Shown piece after piece: positions 26,901 to 34,405 of a stretch of 64,000 nucleotides of DNA; position 1 is the first letter of the stretch, and every line of letters begins with the position of its first letter. The position numbers and the translations under genes were made by a program. This DNA is from VRUE01 sp963712595. Its GTDB lineage: Bacteria; Actinomycetota; Thermoleophilia; Solirubrobacterales; 70-9. Location: contig CAVQIM010000004.1 in the NCBI GenBank assembly GCA_963712595.1, positions 186,001-250,000 on the forward strand, read 5' to 3'. The notes beneath the pieces were generated by a model. The model searched no databases. It was not told the origin of the DNA and worked only from the letters and a program-made list of their open reading frames with translations.

Positions 26901-28665
26901 CCACCTGCCCGGCAAGAAGGTCTCCGAGAAGGTCGCCGCCGCCCGTAACGCCGCGCCCGGCACCGACCTGATCTCGCCCTCGAACAACCACGACCTCTAC
27001 TCGATCGAGGACCTGGCCGAGCTGATCGACGAGCTGAAGACGGTCAACCCCGACGTCCGCGTCTCGGTCAAGGTCCCGGTGGTGCCGAACATCGGCACGA
27101 TCGGGCTCGGGATCGCCAAGGCGGGCGCCGACATCATCACCCTCTCCGGCTTCGAGGGCGGCACCGGCGCCGCTCGCCAGCACGCGCTTCGCCACGTCGG
27201 CCTGCCCTCCGACCTCGGCACCCGCGCCGTGCACCGGGCGCTGATGGAGGCCGGAATCCGCAACCGGGTCGAGATCTGGGCCGATGGCGGCTACCGCCAC
27301 GGCCACGACGTCGTCAAGCTGCACTGCCTCGGCGCCAACCGGGTCGGCTTCGGCACCCTGGCGATGGTCAGCCTCGGCTGCACGATCTGCCGTGGCTGCC
27401 AGCTCGACACCTGCCATGTCGGCATCGCCACGCAGATCGAGACGGTCGAGCAGGCCCAGGAGCACGGCCTGAAGAAGTTCACCCCGCAGGAGGTCGACGG
27501 CGCCGCCGAGAGCTGCGCCCGCTTCTTCCAGGCGATGGGCGAGGAGGTCAAGGAGGTCGTCGCCTCGCTCGGCTACGAGCGCGCCCAGGATCTGGTCGGT
27601 CGCTACGACCTGCTCGAGCAGGTCTCCCACCACGAGGCGATCGACCTCGCCTCGCTGATCACTCCGCTGGAGGAGTTCCTCGACCTCGAGCCGCTCGACC
27701 TGCCCGTGGCCGCGGAGGCCGAGGAGCGGGCCGAGGCGGGACTGGTCGCTGCCCGGCCGATCCGGATGGAGGCCAAGCAGGCCTCGGCGCAGATCGCCAC
27801 CCTCGCGGGCGACATCTGCTCTGGGCGGACCATCCGTAACGAGTTCCCTCGCGCCACCGACGCCAACGACCGCGTTCTCGGCACCGAGCTGTCGGGGGCG
27901 ATCTCCCGCTCGCGCATCTTCGAGGACGGCCCCGAGTCGAGCGACGACGTGCTCGCCAGCCTCGAGTTCAACGGTGGCTCGGTGGCCGGCCAAGGCCTCG
28001 GCGCCTTCAACTCCTACGGCGTGGCGATCCGCGTCGAGGGCGGTGCTCAGGACGGCGTCGGCAAGACCATGCTCGGCGGCAGCGTCGCCGTGCTCAAGGG
28101 CAAGGGCGCGAAAGGCGTGCGCCTGAACGGCTCGGTCGGCAAGTCCTTCGCCTACGGCGCCCAGCGCGGCCGCCTCTTCGTCCAGGGCTCGGCCGACTCA
28201 CGTTTCTGCATCCGCCTCTCCGGCGCCGACGTGGTCCTCGCCGGGGAGCCGGAGGAGGACATCGACGACAGCCGCGGCTGCGTCGTCGACCGCGCCAACG
28301 CCAAGGGCTTCGCCTTCGAGTACATGACCTCGGGCCGTGCCGTCGTCCTCGGCGACCTCGGGCCCTGGGCCTGCGCCGGGATGACCGGCGGGCGCGTCTA
28401 CGTCCGCCACAACGCGTTCGGGATCGACCGCGACTCGATCGAGCGGCGGTTGGGCAAAGGCGCCAAGGTCGAGCTGAAAGAGCTCGACGCCGAGGGCCAG
28501 CTCGACGTCGACGACCTGCTCAGCCACTACGCCGACGAACTGCGGGCGACGGGGCAGGTGGAGGAGGCCGACCGTGTGATCGGTTTGGCCGCCGACGCGA
28601 CCGACAACTTCCTCATGGTCGTGCCCCACAAGGTCCAGGCCGACCCGAGCATTTCGACCGAGTAG
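23992..28665 (+). CDS. gltB: Glutamate synthase large subunit
   Basis: A 1557-residue glutamine-dependent glutamate synthase. The N-terminal amidotransferase nucleophile is C39 in DKDACAIYASVRK, so a propeptide of about 38 residues must be removed; FGHNRYSTNTWPSFKRVQPF and LGHNGEINTIAQLRQEAKMI confirm this domain. The FMN synthase domain follows (VVISSMSFGSQSEPAFRAYAE, SGFEGGTGAARQHALRHVG). The 3Fe-4S motif is CTICRGCQLDTCHVGIATQ, cysteines 1130, 1136 and 1141, with an extra C1133. A GXGXG beta-helix domain ends the protein. Around the nucleophile (CA instead of CG) and the cluster (CQLDTC instead of CHLNTC) it is unlike the usual enzyme. No gltD is nearby. Confidence 0.9.
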   Translation: MSDTQSRELHGEGAPLRYSPERAYRPLVSPPSVEDKDACAIYASVRKDATPSHAPIELAIPALQKMLHRAGNVDGEGDGCGLLLDLPRKIWAEDVRSGGHDPSLTLDDAFAVAHVFIERSQDRAKIQHDARELLGQGGFRILAERVGVVDSPALGPTAREEEPHFWQLAGLVADASRRDRVLFDLLIELEQRLGVHVPSFSATTCVYKVMGAPKILGEYYPDLRDERFETIGCFGHNRYSTNTWPSFKRVQPFSVLGHNGEINTIAQLRQEAKMIGVPIQPGGSDSQDLNRTIDTLVSRDGLTLAEAMEMVVPPIVEEIRSMPSELHRFYMYLHQAMGPFAQGPVALISRHSGECVFSSDALGLRPLWQVETTDDYVFSSEPGVVPVSAMVSEPKPLAPGEKALVIIDRDRKRSTLHPHAEMLRIVRESWLRRNGAEDAAPYDRALETGGPLEGDEVPGYSDAGPEEPVKVSDRVLAGFGWQRDDVKLVQQMASNGSEPVGSLGYDGPLAALSPERQNLADYFKETVAVVTNPAIDREREMEHFSTRTVFGRRPSIDAAGEDTGTVETAFPVILGGHHGLAPLSDRTYRKIAREHNTYLLEDLWEEFRGRADALDISLLESETTRGAIERIKQEAVKKVRDGAELLVLTDRTVYDADRRYLDSHLATSAVDQALKGFKVEPGEENLRRRCGIVLRSAAIRNVHDTMLALGLGADGVCPYTMVEVVCVEDYESDVSNLCDALEKGIEKVISTIGIHEVRGYARQFSSIGVKPELAEIFMTEAFAASEAGGVGFTSLDEDTNERARILAGDEEAKPAKTFRFYPKVYKAAIATANGSGSYADYSEKVRELEQQSPISMRHIMGLKGDREPLKDASVVDAGVGRHDYPVVISSMSFGSQSEPAFRAYAEAAKAINVLCVNGEGGEIRDMYGHYRKWRGQQVASGRFGVSAEMLNSSYLAEIKIGQGAKPGEGGHLPGKKVSEKVAAARNAAPGTDLISPSNNHDLYSIEDLAELIDELKTVNPDVRVSVKVPVVPNIGTIGLGIAKAGADIITLSGFEGGTGAARQHALRHVGLPSDLGTRAVHRALMEAGIRNRVEIWADGGYRHGHDVVKLHCLGANRVGFGTLAMVSLGCTICRGCQLDTCHVGIATQIETVEQAQEHGLKKFTPQEVDGAAESCARFFQAMGEEVKEVVASLGYERAQDLVGRYDLLEQVSHHEAIDLASLITPLEEFLDLEPLDLPVAAEAEERAEAGLVAARPIRMEAKQASAQIATLAGDICSGRTIRNEFPRATDANDRVLGTELSGAISRSRIFEDGPESSDDVLASLEFNGGSVAGQGLGAFNSYGVAIRVEGGAQDGVGKTMLGGSVAVLKGKGAKGVRLNGSVGKSFAYGAQRGRLFVQGSADSRFCIRLSGADVVLAGEPEEDIDDSRGCVVDRANAKGFAFEYMTSGRAVVLGDLGPWACAGMTGGRVYVRHNAFGIDRDSIERRLGKGAKVELKELDAEGQLDVDDLLSHYADELRATGQVEEADRVIGLAADATDNFLMVVPHKVQADPSISTE

Positions 28666-28857
28666 GTGGTGTGGACCCTGAGCTCGCTGCGGTTGTGATC
28701 CTCGGGCAAGCTTGCTCGCCGAGGATCTGCAAGGCACTGGCCCCACCTGCCCCTTTTCTTGTGAGCTGTTAGCTCTCGGTGAGAGCTTTCAGCTTTGTGG
28801 CGAGACGACGTCTTCGTGAGATCCGTGCGATCGCCGTCCTGCTGACCACGCTGGATA
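28666..28857. other. Intergenic region after gltB with hairpin
   Basis: It contains an interrupted stem TCCTCGG...CCGAGGA (about 28700-28726), probably the gltB terminator, and otherwise AT-richer sequence with no ORF I would call. Element C follows directly. Confidence 0.45.
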
Positions 28858-28961
28858 GAGAGGGACGAGGCCCCCCTCGGCGGAACTTGTGAGCCCGCTA
28901 CGGCCAGGACCCTCACCACCTGCGGGCGGCGGGTTCCGCAGAGGGGGGCCTCGTCCCTCTC
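28858..28961. repeat. C-type element (perfect 21-bp arms, structured core)
   Basis: Arms 28858-28878 and 28941-28961 are a perfect 21-bp inverted repeat (GAGAGGGACGAGGCCCCCCTC). The 62-nt core contains a second nested stem GCGGAAC/GTTCCGC and a third GCCCGC/GCGGGC. The architecture matches A and B elements (long arms, about 60-70 nt core), but the core sequence is different. It ends 4 bases from the stop codon of the convergent coiled-coil gene. Confidence 0.7.
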
Positions 28962-28965
28962 TCAA

Positions 28966-29376
28966 CTACCGAACGTTCGCCAACAGGTCGGCGATCGCGC
29001 GGATCTCACCGAGGAGGCCGTCGAGCATCTGCTCGGTGTTGGTGTGGATGCGCCACTCGGCGTACTTGCGTTCCTGCTCGACCTCGTCGATGCGCTGCTC
29101 GAGGGCGTGGGTGCGGGCCTCGACGTTGTTGATGCGCTTGTTGAGGCGCTTCTCGCTCTTGCGCACACGGCGCTTGATCAGGAAGCTCGTCTCGTCTCGG
29201 ACGGCGTCCAGTTCCCGGCGGAGGTCGACGTCTCCGCCGTCCTCCTGTTCGGCCAGCATCTCCTCGACCCCGACACGGACGCGCTCGATCTCCTCGTGCA
29301 GGCGTTCGCGGGCGCGCTCCGCCGCGACCTCGGGAGGATCTGAACGCTGCGGGTCGTCGGGCCCAGGCCAACTCAT
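28966..29376 (-). CDS. Coiled-coil protein, 136 aa
   Basis: A strongly charged, almost wholly helical protein (about residues 18-120 predicted coiled coil, rich in Arg, Glu and Leu). No signal peptide or membrane helix. The C-terminal EQMLDGLLGEIRAIADLLANV is amphipathic. It is probably a cytoplasmic scaffold or filament-associated protein. The downstream neighbour in the same direction is the FHA-domain protein gene. I recognise no family. Confidence 0.6.
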   Translation of the reverse strand: MSWPGPDDPQRSDPPEVAAERARERLHEEIERVRVGVEEMLAEQEDGGDVDLRRELDAVRDETSFLIKRRVRKSEKRLNKRINNVEARTHALEQRIDEVEQERKYAEWRIHTNTEQMLDGLLGEIRAIADLLANVR

Positions 29377-29419
29377 CGACCTCCCATGCTAGGGGCCGCG
29401 GTGGCCGGATTTTGCGGCT

Positions 29420-30022
29420 TTACGCTTCCAGCGCGATCAAGCGGTAACGGCCGATTGCCAGCTCGTCGCCTTCCTCGAGCCTTCCCCACTCGACGATCTT
29501 GCCGTTGAGGAAGACGCCGTTGAGGCTGCGATCATCGAGGACGCGCAGCGAATCTGGCAGCTCGGAGACGATCAGGGCGTGGCGACGGGAGACGCTGGGG
29601 TCGTCGAGGCGGATGTCCGCAGCGGCGCTGCGCCCGATCCGCGTCCAGCCTTGCCCGATCGGGAAGATGCGGATCTCACCGTCGTCTTCGCGACAGGCGA
29701 CGTAGCGGCCGGCCTTGGGCAGCAGTGCGCGGGCCATGTCGAGCCACTCGGGGGGAGATGCACCGGTTGGGATCGACAGCTCTGCGGTCTGTCCATGGTC
29801 CTGCATCGGCTCGAAGATCGAGTCGCGACGGAACTCCGATGCGCCGCAGCGCGGGCACTCGGGGAGATGATCGTTCTCACGCAGCGAGAGCTGCGCTCCA
29901 CATGACGCACAAAAATACGTTCCCGATCCGGGAATGACGTCCGCGTTGAAGCTCTCAACGCCTATGCCGGGGCTGACACTGGTAAAGATGGGGTCTCCTT
30001 CCCGGCGCCTCCGATGGGGCAT
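29420..30022 (-). CDS. FHA-domain protein with zinc ribbon
   Basis: A 200-residue protein. A zinc ribbon is formed by C38, C41, C56 and C59 (YFCASCGAQL, PECPRCGASEF). The C-terminal forkhead-associated domain (about residues 115-195) has RIGRSAAADIRLDDPSVSRRH and DDRSLNGVFLNGK, the phosphothreonine-binding loops. It should dock on a Ser/Thr-phosphorylated partner. I chose the ATG at 30022, since the longer frame upstream lies over the promoter and opposite strand of the SRPBCC gene. No kinase gene is present in the window. Confidence 0.8.
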   Translation of the reverse strand: MPHRRRREGDPIFTSVSPGIGVESFNADVIPGSGTYFCASCGAQLSLRENDHLPECPRCGASEFRRDSIFEPMQDHGQTAELSIPTGASPPEWLDMARALLPKAGRYVACREDDGEIRIFPIGQGWTRIGRSAAADIRLDDPSVSRRHALIVSELPDSLRVLDDRSLNGVFLNGKIVEWGRLEEGDELAIGRYRLIALEA

Positions 30023-30110
30023 GCTAACGGGCCGGGGCGGGCACTGCATCAGGGGTTTTCCGCAGACGGGCGCCGCGATCGGCGCCGGCGCGCATAGAAT
30101 CGCGCCGGCC

Positions 30111-30629
30111 ATGGGGCCGGTCAGCGCAAAGATCGAGATCGACGTGCCGCGACAGCGGGTCTTCGAGGCGCTCGCCGACCTCTCCCTGCGCCCGGCTTTC
30201 ACCGACCACTTCCTCACCGACTTCCACCTGACTCGGATCGAGTCCGCGGGGGTCGGCGCCGGGGCGCGCTTCCGCTTTGCCGTGCGACCGCGGCGGGTCT
30301 GGATGGACACCGCGATCGTCGAGGCCGACGTGCCGCACCGGATCGTCGAGCACGGACGCGGCGGGCGTGCGAATCGGATTCCCTCGACCACGCTCTGGGA
30401 GCTCACGGAGGGTCCGGGGTCCTTGACCAGCGTGCGCGTCTCCTACTGGACCGAGCCATCGAACCCGGTCGATCGTGCGCTCGAGCTGATCTCGGCGGCC
30501 TCGATTCCCTACGAGCGCCGCTGGCGCGAGGCGCTGCGCCGGCTGCGCGAGCTGCTCGAGTCGGACGAGCTCGGCGAGCGGCGCCTCGCCGTCGCCGGTG
30601 GCAACCCGCACGCAACCGGTATTCCCTGA
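30111..30629 (+). CDS. SRPBCC-family protein (START/polyketide-cyclase-like fold)
   Basis: A 172-residue protein with the pattern of the SRPBCC superfamily (AKIEIDVPRQRVFEALADLS, GVGAGARFRFAVR, HRIVEHGRGGRANRIPSTTLW, SLTSVRVSYW). This fold makes a hydrophobic pocket for lipids or other ligands. The ATG at 30111 was chosen as the family's first strand follows directly. It is divergent from the FHA gene and is followed by a lipoprotein 27 bases on. The ligand is unknown. Confidence 0.72.
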   Translation: MGPVSAKIEIDVPRQRVFEALADLSLRPAFTDHFLTDFHLTRIESAGVGAGARFRFAVRPRRVWMDTAIVEADVPHRIVEHGRGGRANRIPSTTLWELTEGPGSLTSVRVSYWTEPSNPVDRALELISAASIPYERRWREALRRLRELLESDELGERRLAVAGGNPHATGIP

Positions 30630-30656
30630 GCCGTCTCTTATAGGCTCTCGCCGCCG

Positions 30657-31205
30657 ATGCCCCGCCGCAGCCGACTCGTCGCGCCCCTGCTCGCCGCCCT
30701 GGCGTTGACGGCGCTCTCCCTCTTCGTTTCCGCCTGTGGCTACTCGAGCGACTCCAAGGACGTGGTCGAGGGAGAGGTGGTCGAGCTGGGAGAGCTCAAA
30801 TACCAGGTGATCTTCTCGCGCTTCCTCAACCCGAACGACAACGAGGACGCTGCCTACCTCGTCGGTCAGCCGCCGCCGCAGAAAGGCAGCACCTACTTCG
30901 GCGTCTTCCTCGAAGTCCAGAACAAGAGCGAAGAGACCCAGGAGCTCGCCGACTCCTTCACGATCACAGACTCGGACGAGCAGACTTTCGATGCGATCCC
31001 GAGCGAAAGCCTCTACGCGTTCCCCTTCGGTGGCGAGGTCGAATCGCAGGAACCCATCCCGCCCCCCGACTCGACTCCGCAGCAGGGCCCGATCGAGGGC
31101 TCGCTGGTGCTCTTCGAGCTGCCCGATTCCGCCTCGGAGAACCGGCCGCTGACGCTCTCGATCCCGAGCCCCGAAGGCCCGGCCGAAGTAACCCTCGATC
31201 TCTAG
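30657..31205 (+). CDS. Lipoprotein of the DUF4352/immunoglobulin-like type
   Basis: A 182-residue protein with a signal peptide and lipobox (FVSACGYS, modified Cys at about 27). The mature part starts with an acidic linker and then a beta-rich domain with the telltale pattern YFGVFLEVQNKSEETQELADSFTI. Domain DUF4352-like proteins sit on the outer face of the membrane. The C-terminal half is proline-rich and has another beta domain. It converges with the penicillin-binding protein gene, with 4 bases overlapping at the stops. Confidence 0.7.
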   Translation: MPRRSRLVAPLLAALALTALSLFVSACGYSSDSKDVVEGEVVELGELKYQVIFSRFLNPNDNEDAAYLVGQPPPQKGSTYFGVFLEVQNKSEETQELADSFTITDSDEQTFDAIPSESLYAFPFGGEVESQEPIPPPDSTPQQGPIEGSLVLFELPDSASENRPLTLSIPSPEGPAEVTLDL

Positions 31206-32935
31206 AGGCCGGCTGAGAGCACCTGCGCCGCCGCCGGTGCGGCGACTTCGCCGCCCGCCGCTTCGGCCTCGATCAAGAGAACGCCGACCGCAAGCCTTGC
31301 TCTTTCGGCCGGCGCGAAGGCGGCGAACCAGGCGTCCTTGCGCTGCTGCGGATGGGGTGAGTTCTCTTCGCCGGGGCGCGGGCCGAGCTCGGCGGTTCCG
31401 GTCTTGCCCGCCACCTGGGCCTCGGGAATCGCGCCGGCGAAGCCGGTGCCCCCGGTGACGACGCCGACCATCAGCTCGGTCAGCTCGTCGCTGGTCTGCT
31501 TCGACATCACCCGCACCGGGTCCGCGTCCGGTCGCAGCTTGCGGTTGGCGACTATCGAGGTCGGCTCGCGCACGCCGCCGTTGGCGATCGTCTGGGCGAC
31601 GCTCGCCATCTGCAGCGGTGTCGCCAGCACTTCGCCCTGCCCGATCGCGCTCACGCCGAGGTCCAGGTCGTCGCCGATCTCCGTGGGGATCGTCGATTCT
31701 TCGGGGTCGACCTGGGTGACGATCCGCGGCGCGTAGAGCGTCGGTGGGGAGTTGAAGCCGAAGCGTTCCGCGGTCGCGACGAGGTCGTCGTTGCCGATCG
31801 CGGGGCCCAGTGGCGCGAAGTCCGCATTGCAGGACTCGGCAAAGGCTTCTCGGAAGCCGCCTCCGCAGTACTCGCCGTTCGCGTTTTCGATGAACCGCCC
31901 GCCGACGTTGACTCCATTGGTGATTTCGAATTCGTCGTCGAGCGAGACCACGCCCTTTTCCAGTGCCGCCACCGTCGTGATCATCTTGAAGGTGGAGCCC
32001 GGTGGCTGCGGAGCGGAGAAGGCCTGTCCGGCAAGGGCTCGAACGTCGCCGTTGTGCACGTCGAGGACGGCGATCCCGCCGACCCGCCCGGCCAGGGCTG
32101 AGACCGCCGAGGTCTGAAGGTCCGGATCGATCGTCGTCTTCACCGGCGCTCCCGCCCGGGGTTCCGCACTGGCGAGGACTCGTGCCGAGCTACCCGTTTC
32201 GCCGACCGCAAGCAGCGATCCGCCCGGTTTGCCGGCGAGCCTCGCGTTGAATGCCCGCTCGAGCCCGCTGATGCCGACGGGCGTGTCGGGGGCGAAGCCG
32301 TGGCGTGCCAGCGCGTGGGGGTCGGCTTCTTCGTTGCTGCCGACTTCGCCGGTGATGTCTATGGCGGCGCTTCCGAGCGGATGCGCCCGTGCCTCGGTGG
32401 GTCCCTCGGCAAGGGGAGAGCCGTCGGCGGCGAGGATCGGCGCCCGTGGCGCGAGCTCGATCTGGCCTTCTAGGTGCTCGCCGCGGCGCAGGCCGGGGAA
32501 GAGGAGGCTCGAGTCCCAGGCGACTCCGCCTTCGTCGAAGGGCAGCTCCAGCTCATTCTCGACCGTGCCGAAGGCCACCGTCTTGGCCAGGACGGACACG
32601 GGCACAACGGTGGTTCCGCTCCGCGAGCTCGGCTCCTCGGGCGAGCTCGGATCGAGCGATCGCAGGGTCGCGGTGTCCTCGGCGTCGCGGTAGGCGACGA
32701 CGAAGTCGTTCAGCTCGATTTCACCCTGGGCGGCGGGGTTCAGCTCGCGGTACATGGCCGCGAATTCGTTCCGCTGCCAGGCGTCGAGGAAGCGCTTCGC
32801 GGCTTCCTTCTCCGGCGAGCCCGGGTTTCCGGCCAGGGCGCCGGCGACGAAGGCGATCAGGGCGATGACGATGAGGGGGAGCGCGCGGGTGACGAGACGG
32901 CGACGCCGCTCCACCTCGGAGGGGAGATGACTCAT
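31202..32935 (-). CDS. Penicillin-binding protein (class B transpeptidase) with NTF2-like domain
   Basis: A 577-residue cell-wall transpeptidase. An N-terminal membrane helix (about 14-36) is followed by an NTF2-like MecA_N domain (about 42-145), a dimerisation domain (150-260) and a transpeptidase domain. The active-site motifs are complete: SxxK at 314-317 (PGSTFK), SxN at 368-370 (ESCNA) and KTG at 511-513 (VAGKTGTAE). It cross-links peptidoglycan outside the membrane, like PBPA of actinobacteria. The divergent partner across element A2 is marP, another wall-related gene. No FtsW/RodA is adjacent. Confidence 0.9.
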   Translation of the reverse strand: MSHLPSEVERRRRLVTRALPLIVIALIAFVAGALAGNPGSPEKEAAKRFLDAWQRNEFAAMYRELNPAAQGEIELNDFVVAYRDAEDTATLRSLDPSSPEEPSSRSGTTVVPVSVLAKTVAFGTVENELELPFDEGGVAWDSSLLFPGLRRGEHLEGQIELAPRAPILAADGSPLAEGPTEARAHPLGSAAIDITGEVGSNEEADPHALARHGFAPDTPVGISGLERAFNARLAGKPGGSLLAVGETGSSARVLASAEPRAGAPVKTTIDPDLQTSAVSALAGRVGGIAVLDVHNGDVRALAGQAFSAPQPPGSTFKMITTVAALEKGVVSLDDEFEITNGVNVGGRFIENANGEYCGGGFREAFAESCNADFAPLGPAIGNDDLVATAERFGFNSPPTLYAPRIVTQVDPEESTIPTEIGDDLDLGVSAIGQGEVLATPLQMASVAQTIANGGVREPTSIVANRKLRPDADPVRVMSKQTSDELTELMVGVVTGGTGFAGAIPEAQVAGKTGTAELGPRPGEENSPHPQQRKDAWFAAFAPAERARLAVGVLLIEAEAAGGEVAAPAAAQVLSAGL

Positions 32936-32963
32936 GTTTGGCTGAAAGGTAGTGATGGGGGAG

Positions 32964-33068
32964 AGGCGACTACCGCTCCCGGCTCAACTTTTTGGCCTCT
33001 AAGTAGGGCGACTCTCGCTGAGGGGGCAGGTGCCAAAAAGTACAAGCCGCCGGGAGCGGTAGTCGCCT
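32964..33068. repeat. A-type element, copy A2
   Basis: Perfect 19-bp arms (32964-32982 and 33050-33068). The 67-nt core (32983-33049) matches the core of A3 at nearly nine of ten positions on the opposite strand. It starts CTCAACTTTTTGGCC and ends TGCCAAAAAGTACAAGCC. It lies between the divergent penicillin-binding protein and marP genes, within both 5' regions. Confidence 0.85.
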
Positions 33069-33098
33069 TTCCCTCTTCATGGCTGCTTCTATTCATAT

Positions 33099-34244
33099 GT
33101 GACAGTTCTCGATTGGGGGATAGTCGCCTTCACGTTGGCGCTTGGCTTGTGGGGGTTCCGGCAGGGGTTGATCGTCGGGACGTTGACGCTCCTTGGCTTT
33201 GCCGCTGGGGCGTTTGCCGGGAGCAGAGTCGCGCCGCTGGTCCTGAATCAAGGGGCGGAGTCTCCCTATGCCCCTTTGTGCGCGGCACTGGGGGCGCTGC
33301 TGGCTGGGGCGCTCGTGGCGGTGACGCTGGAGAGCCTTGCGTTGGGGTTGCGATCGCGCCTGATCCGCGGTACGGGATTCCTTCACCTCGCCGATGGGGC
33401 CGGTGGGGCGGCTCTGGTCGCTTCGGTGGCCCTGGGCCTGGTTTGGGTGTTCGGGGCGGTTGCGCTGCACGCGCCGGGCACCGCCCAGCTCCGTGCCGAC
33501 GTACAGCACTCGCTGATCCTGCGCAGCCTCAATGACGTGCTGCCGCCTACGGGGCCGATCTTGAACGCGCTCGATCGCGTCGACCCGGCGCCCTCGATCG
33601 TCGGTCCGGCGACGCCGGTGGCGGCGCCCGATCCCTCGATCGTCGCCGATCCGGACGTGATTGGCGCTGGCGACTCGGTGGTGCGAGTGCTGGGGACGGC
33701 GTGCGGTCTGGGGATCGAGGGCACGGGTTGGGTCGTCGCCCCTGGACTGATCGTCACCAATGCCCACGTCGTCGCCGGCGAGGACGACACCACGGTGACG
33801 ACCCAGGAAGGCGCCTCGCTCGAGGCCACGCCCGTTCACTACGACGCCGAGAACGATCTCGCCCTGCTTCGCGTCGGGGCAAACCTGCCCGCCCTCGAGA
33901 TTGCGCCGAGCCCCGAGTCCGGCACGGCCGCGGCGGTGCTCGGCTATCCCGAAAACGGCCCCTATGCAGCAGTGCCAGCCCGCCTCGGTGAGACGCGCGA
34001 GACGATCAGCGACGACGCCTACGGCCGCGGCCCGGTGCGCCGCCCAATCGCCTCGTTGCGCGGCAAGGTGCGCAGCGGCAACTCCGGCGGCCCCATCGTC
34101 GACAGCCGCGGCCGCGTCCTGGGGACCGTCTTCGCCGCAACCACAACGGGCCCGCCGGGCGGCTTCGCCGTCCCCGACGAAATCGTAGAAGCCGCCCTGA
34201 GAGAGGCCTCCGCTCCAGTCAACACCGGCCCCTGCGCCAGCTAA
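33099..34244 (+). CDS. marP: MarP-type membrane serine protease (CvpA + trypsin-like domains)
   Basis: A 381-residue protein. The N-terminal four-helix CvpA-like membrane domain (about residues 1-130) precedes an extracytoplasmic trypsin-fold protease. Its catalytic triad is H223 (TNAHVVAGED), D253 (ENDLALLRV) and S329 (SGNSGGPIV). C202 and C379 sit where the disulfide of mycobacterial MarP does. MarP is needed for acid resistance and processes a peptidoglycan hydrolase in M. tuberculosis; the M23 protein at 15143 would be a possible substrate here (inference). The start is GTG. Elements A2 and A3 flank the gene in opposite orientation. Confidence 0.9.
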   Translation: MTVLDWGIVAFTLALGLWGFRQGLIVGTLTLLGFAAGAFAGSRVAPLVLNQGAESPYAPLCAALGALLAGALVAVTLESLALGLRSRLIRGTGFLHLADGAGGAALVASVALGLVWVFGAVALHAPGTAQLRADVQHSLILRSLNDVLPPTGPILNALDRVDPAPSIVGPATPVAAPDPSIVADPDVIGAGDSVVRVLGTACGLGIEGTGWVVAPGLIVTNAHVVAGEDDTTVTTQEGASLEATPVHYDAENDLALLRVGANLPALEIAPSPESGTAAAVLGYPENGPYAAVPARLGETRETISDDAYGRGPVRRPIASLRGKVRSGNSGGPIVDSRGRVLGTVFAATTTGPPGGFAVPDEIVEAALREASAPVNTGPCAS

Positions 34245-34250
34245 GGAAAT

Positions 34251-34366
34251 GAGGGGACCGGGCATGCCTCCCGGCGGCTTGTACTTTTTGGCACCAGTCC
34301 CCTCAGCGAGAGCCACCCTGCTTAAAGGCCAAAAAGTTGAGCCGGGAGGCACATGCCCAGCCCCTC
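34251..34366. repeat. A-type element, copy A3 (inverted)
   Basis: Arms 34251-34275 and 34341-34366 pair with two small bulges. The 65-nt core (34276-34340) begins GGCTTGTACTTTTTGGC and ends GGCCAAAAAGTTGA, which is the A2 core on the other strand. With A2 it brackets marP. The arms beyond the core differ from those of A2 except for the innermost CTCCCGGC. Confidence 0.85.
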
Positions 34367-34405
34367 CCACCCCGCCACTTACGTTCGGTAAGCTCACCCC
34401 ACTAC

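Noticed and set aside
28858..28961. Element C as a copy of family A or B
   Set aside because: It has the same architecture, but its core shares neither the A ends nor the B blocks, so it is kept as a separate element.
32964..34366. A elements as integron attC sites
   Set aside because: The core contains GCTCAAC, which fits RYYYAAC, but the matching GTTRRRY on the other side is missing and no integrase gene is present.
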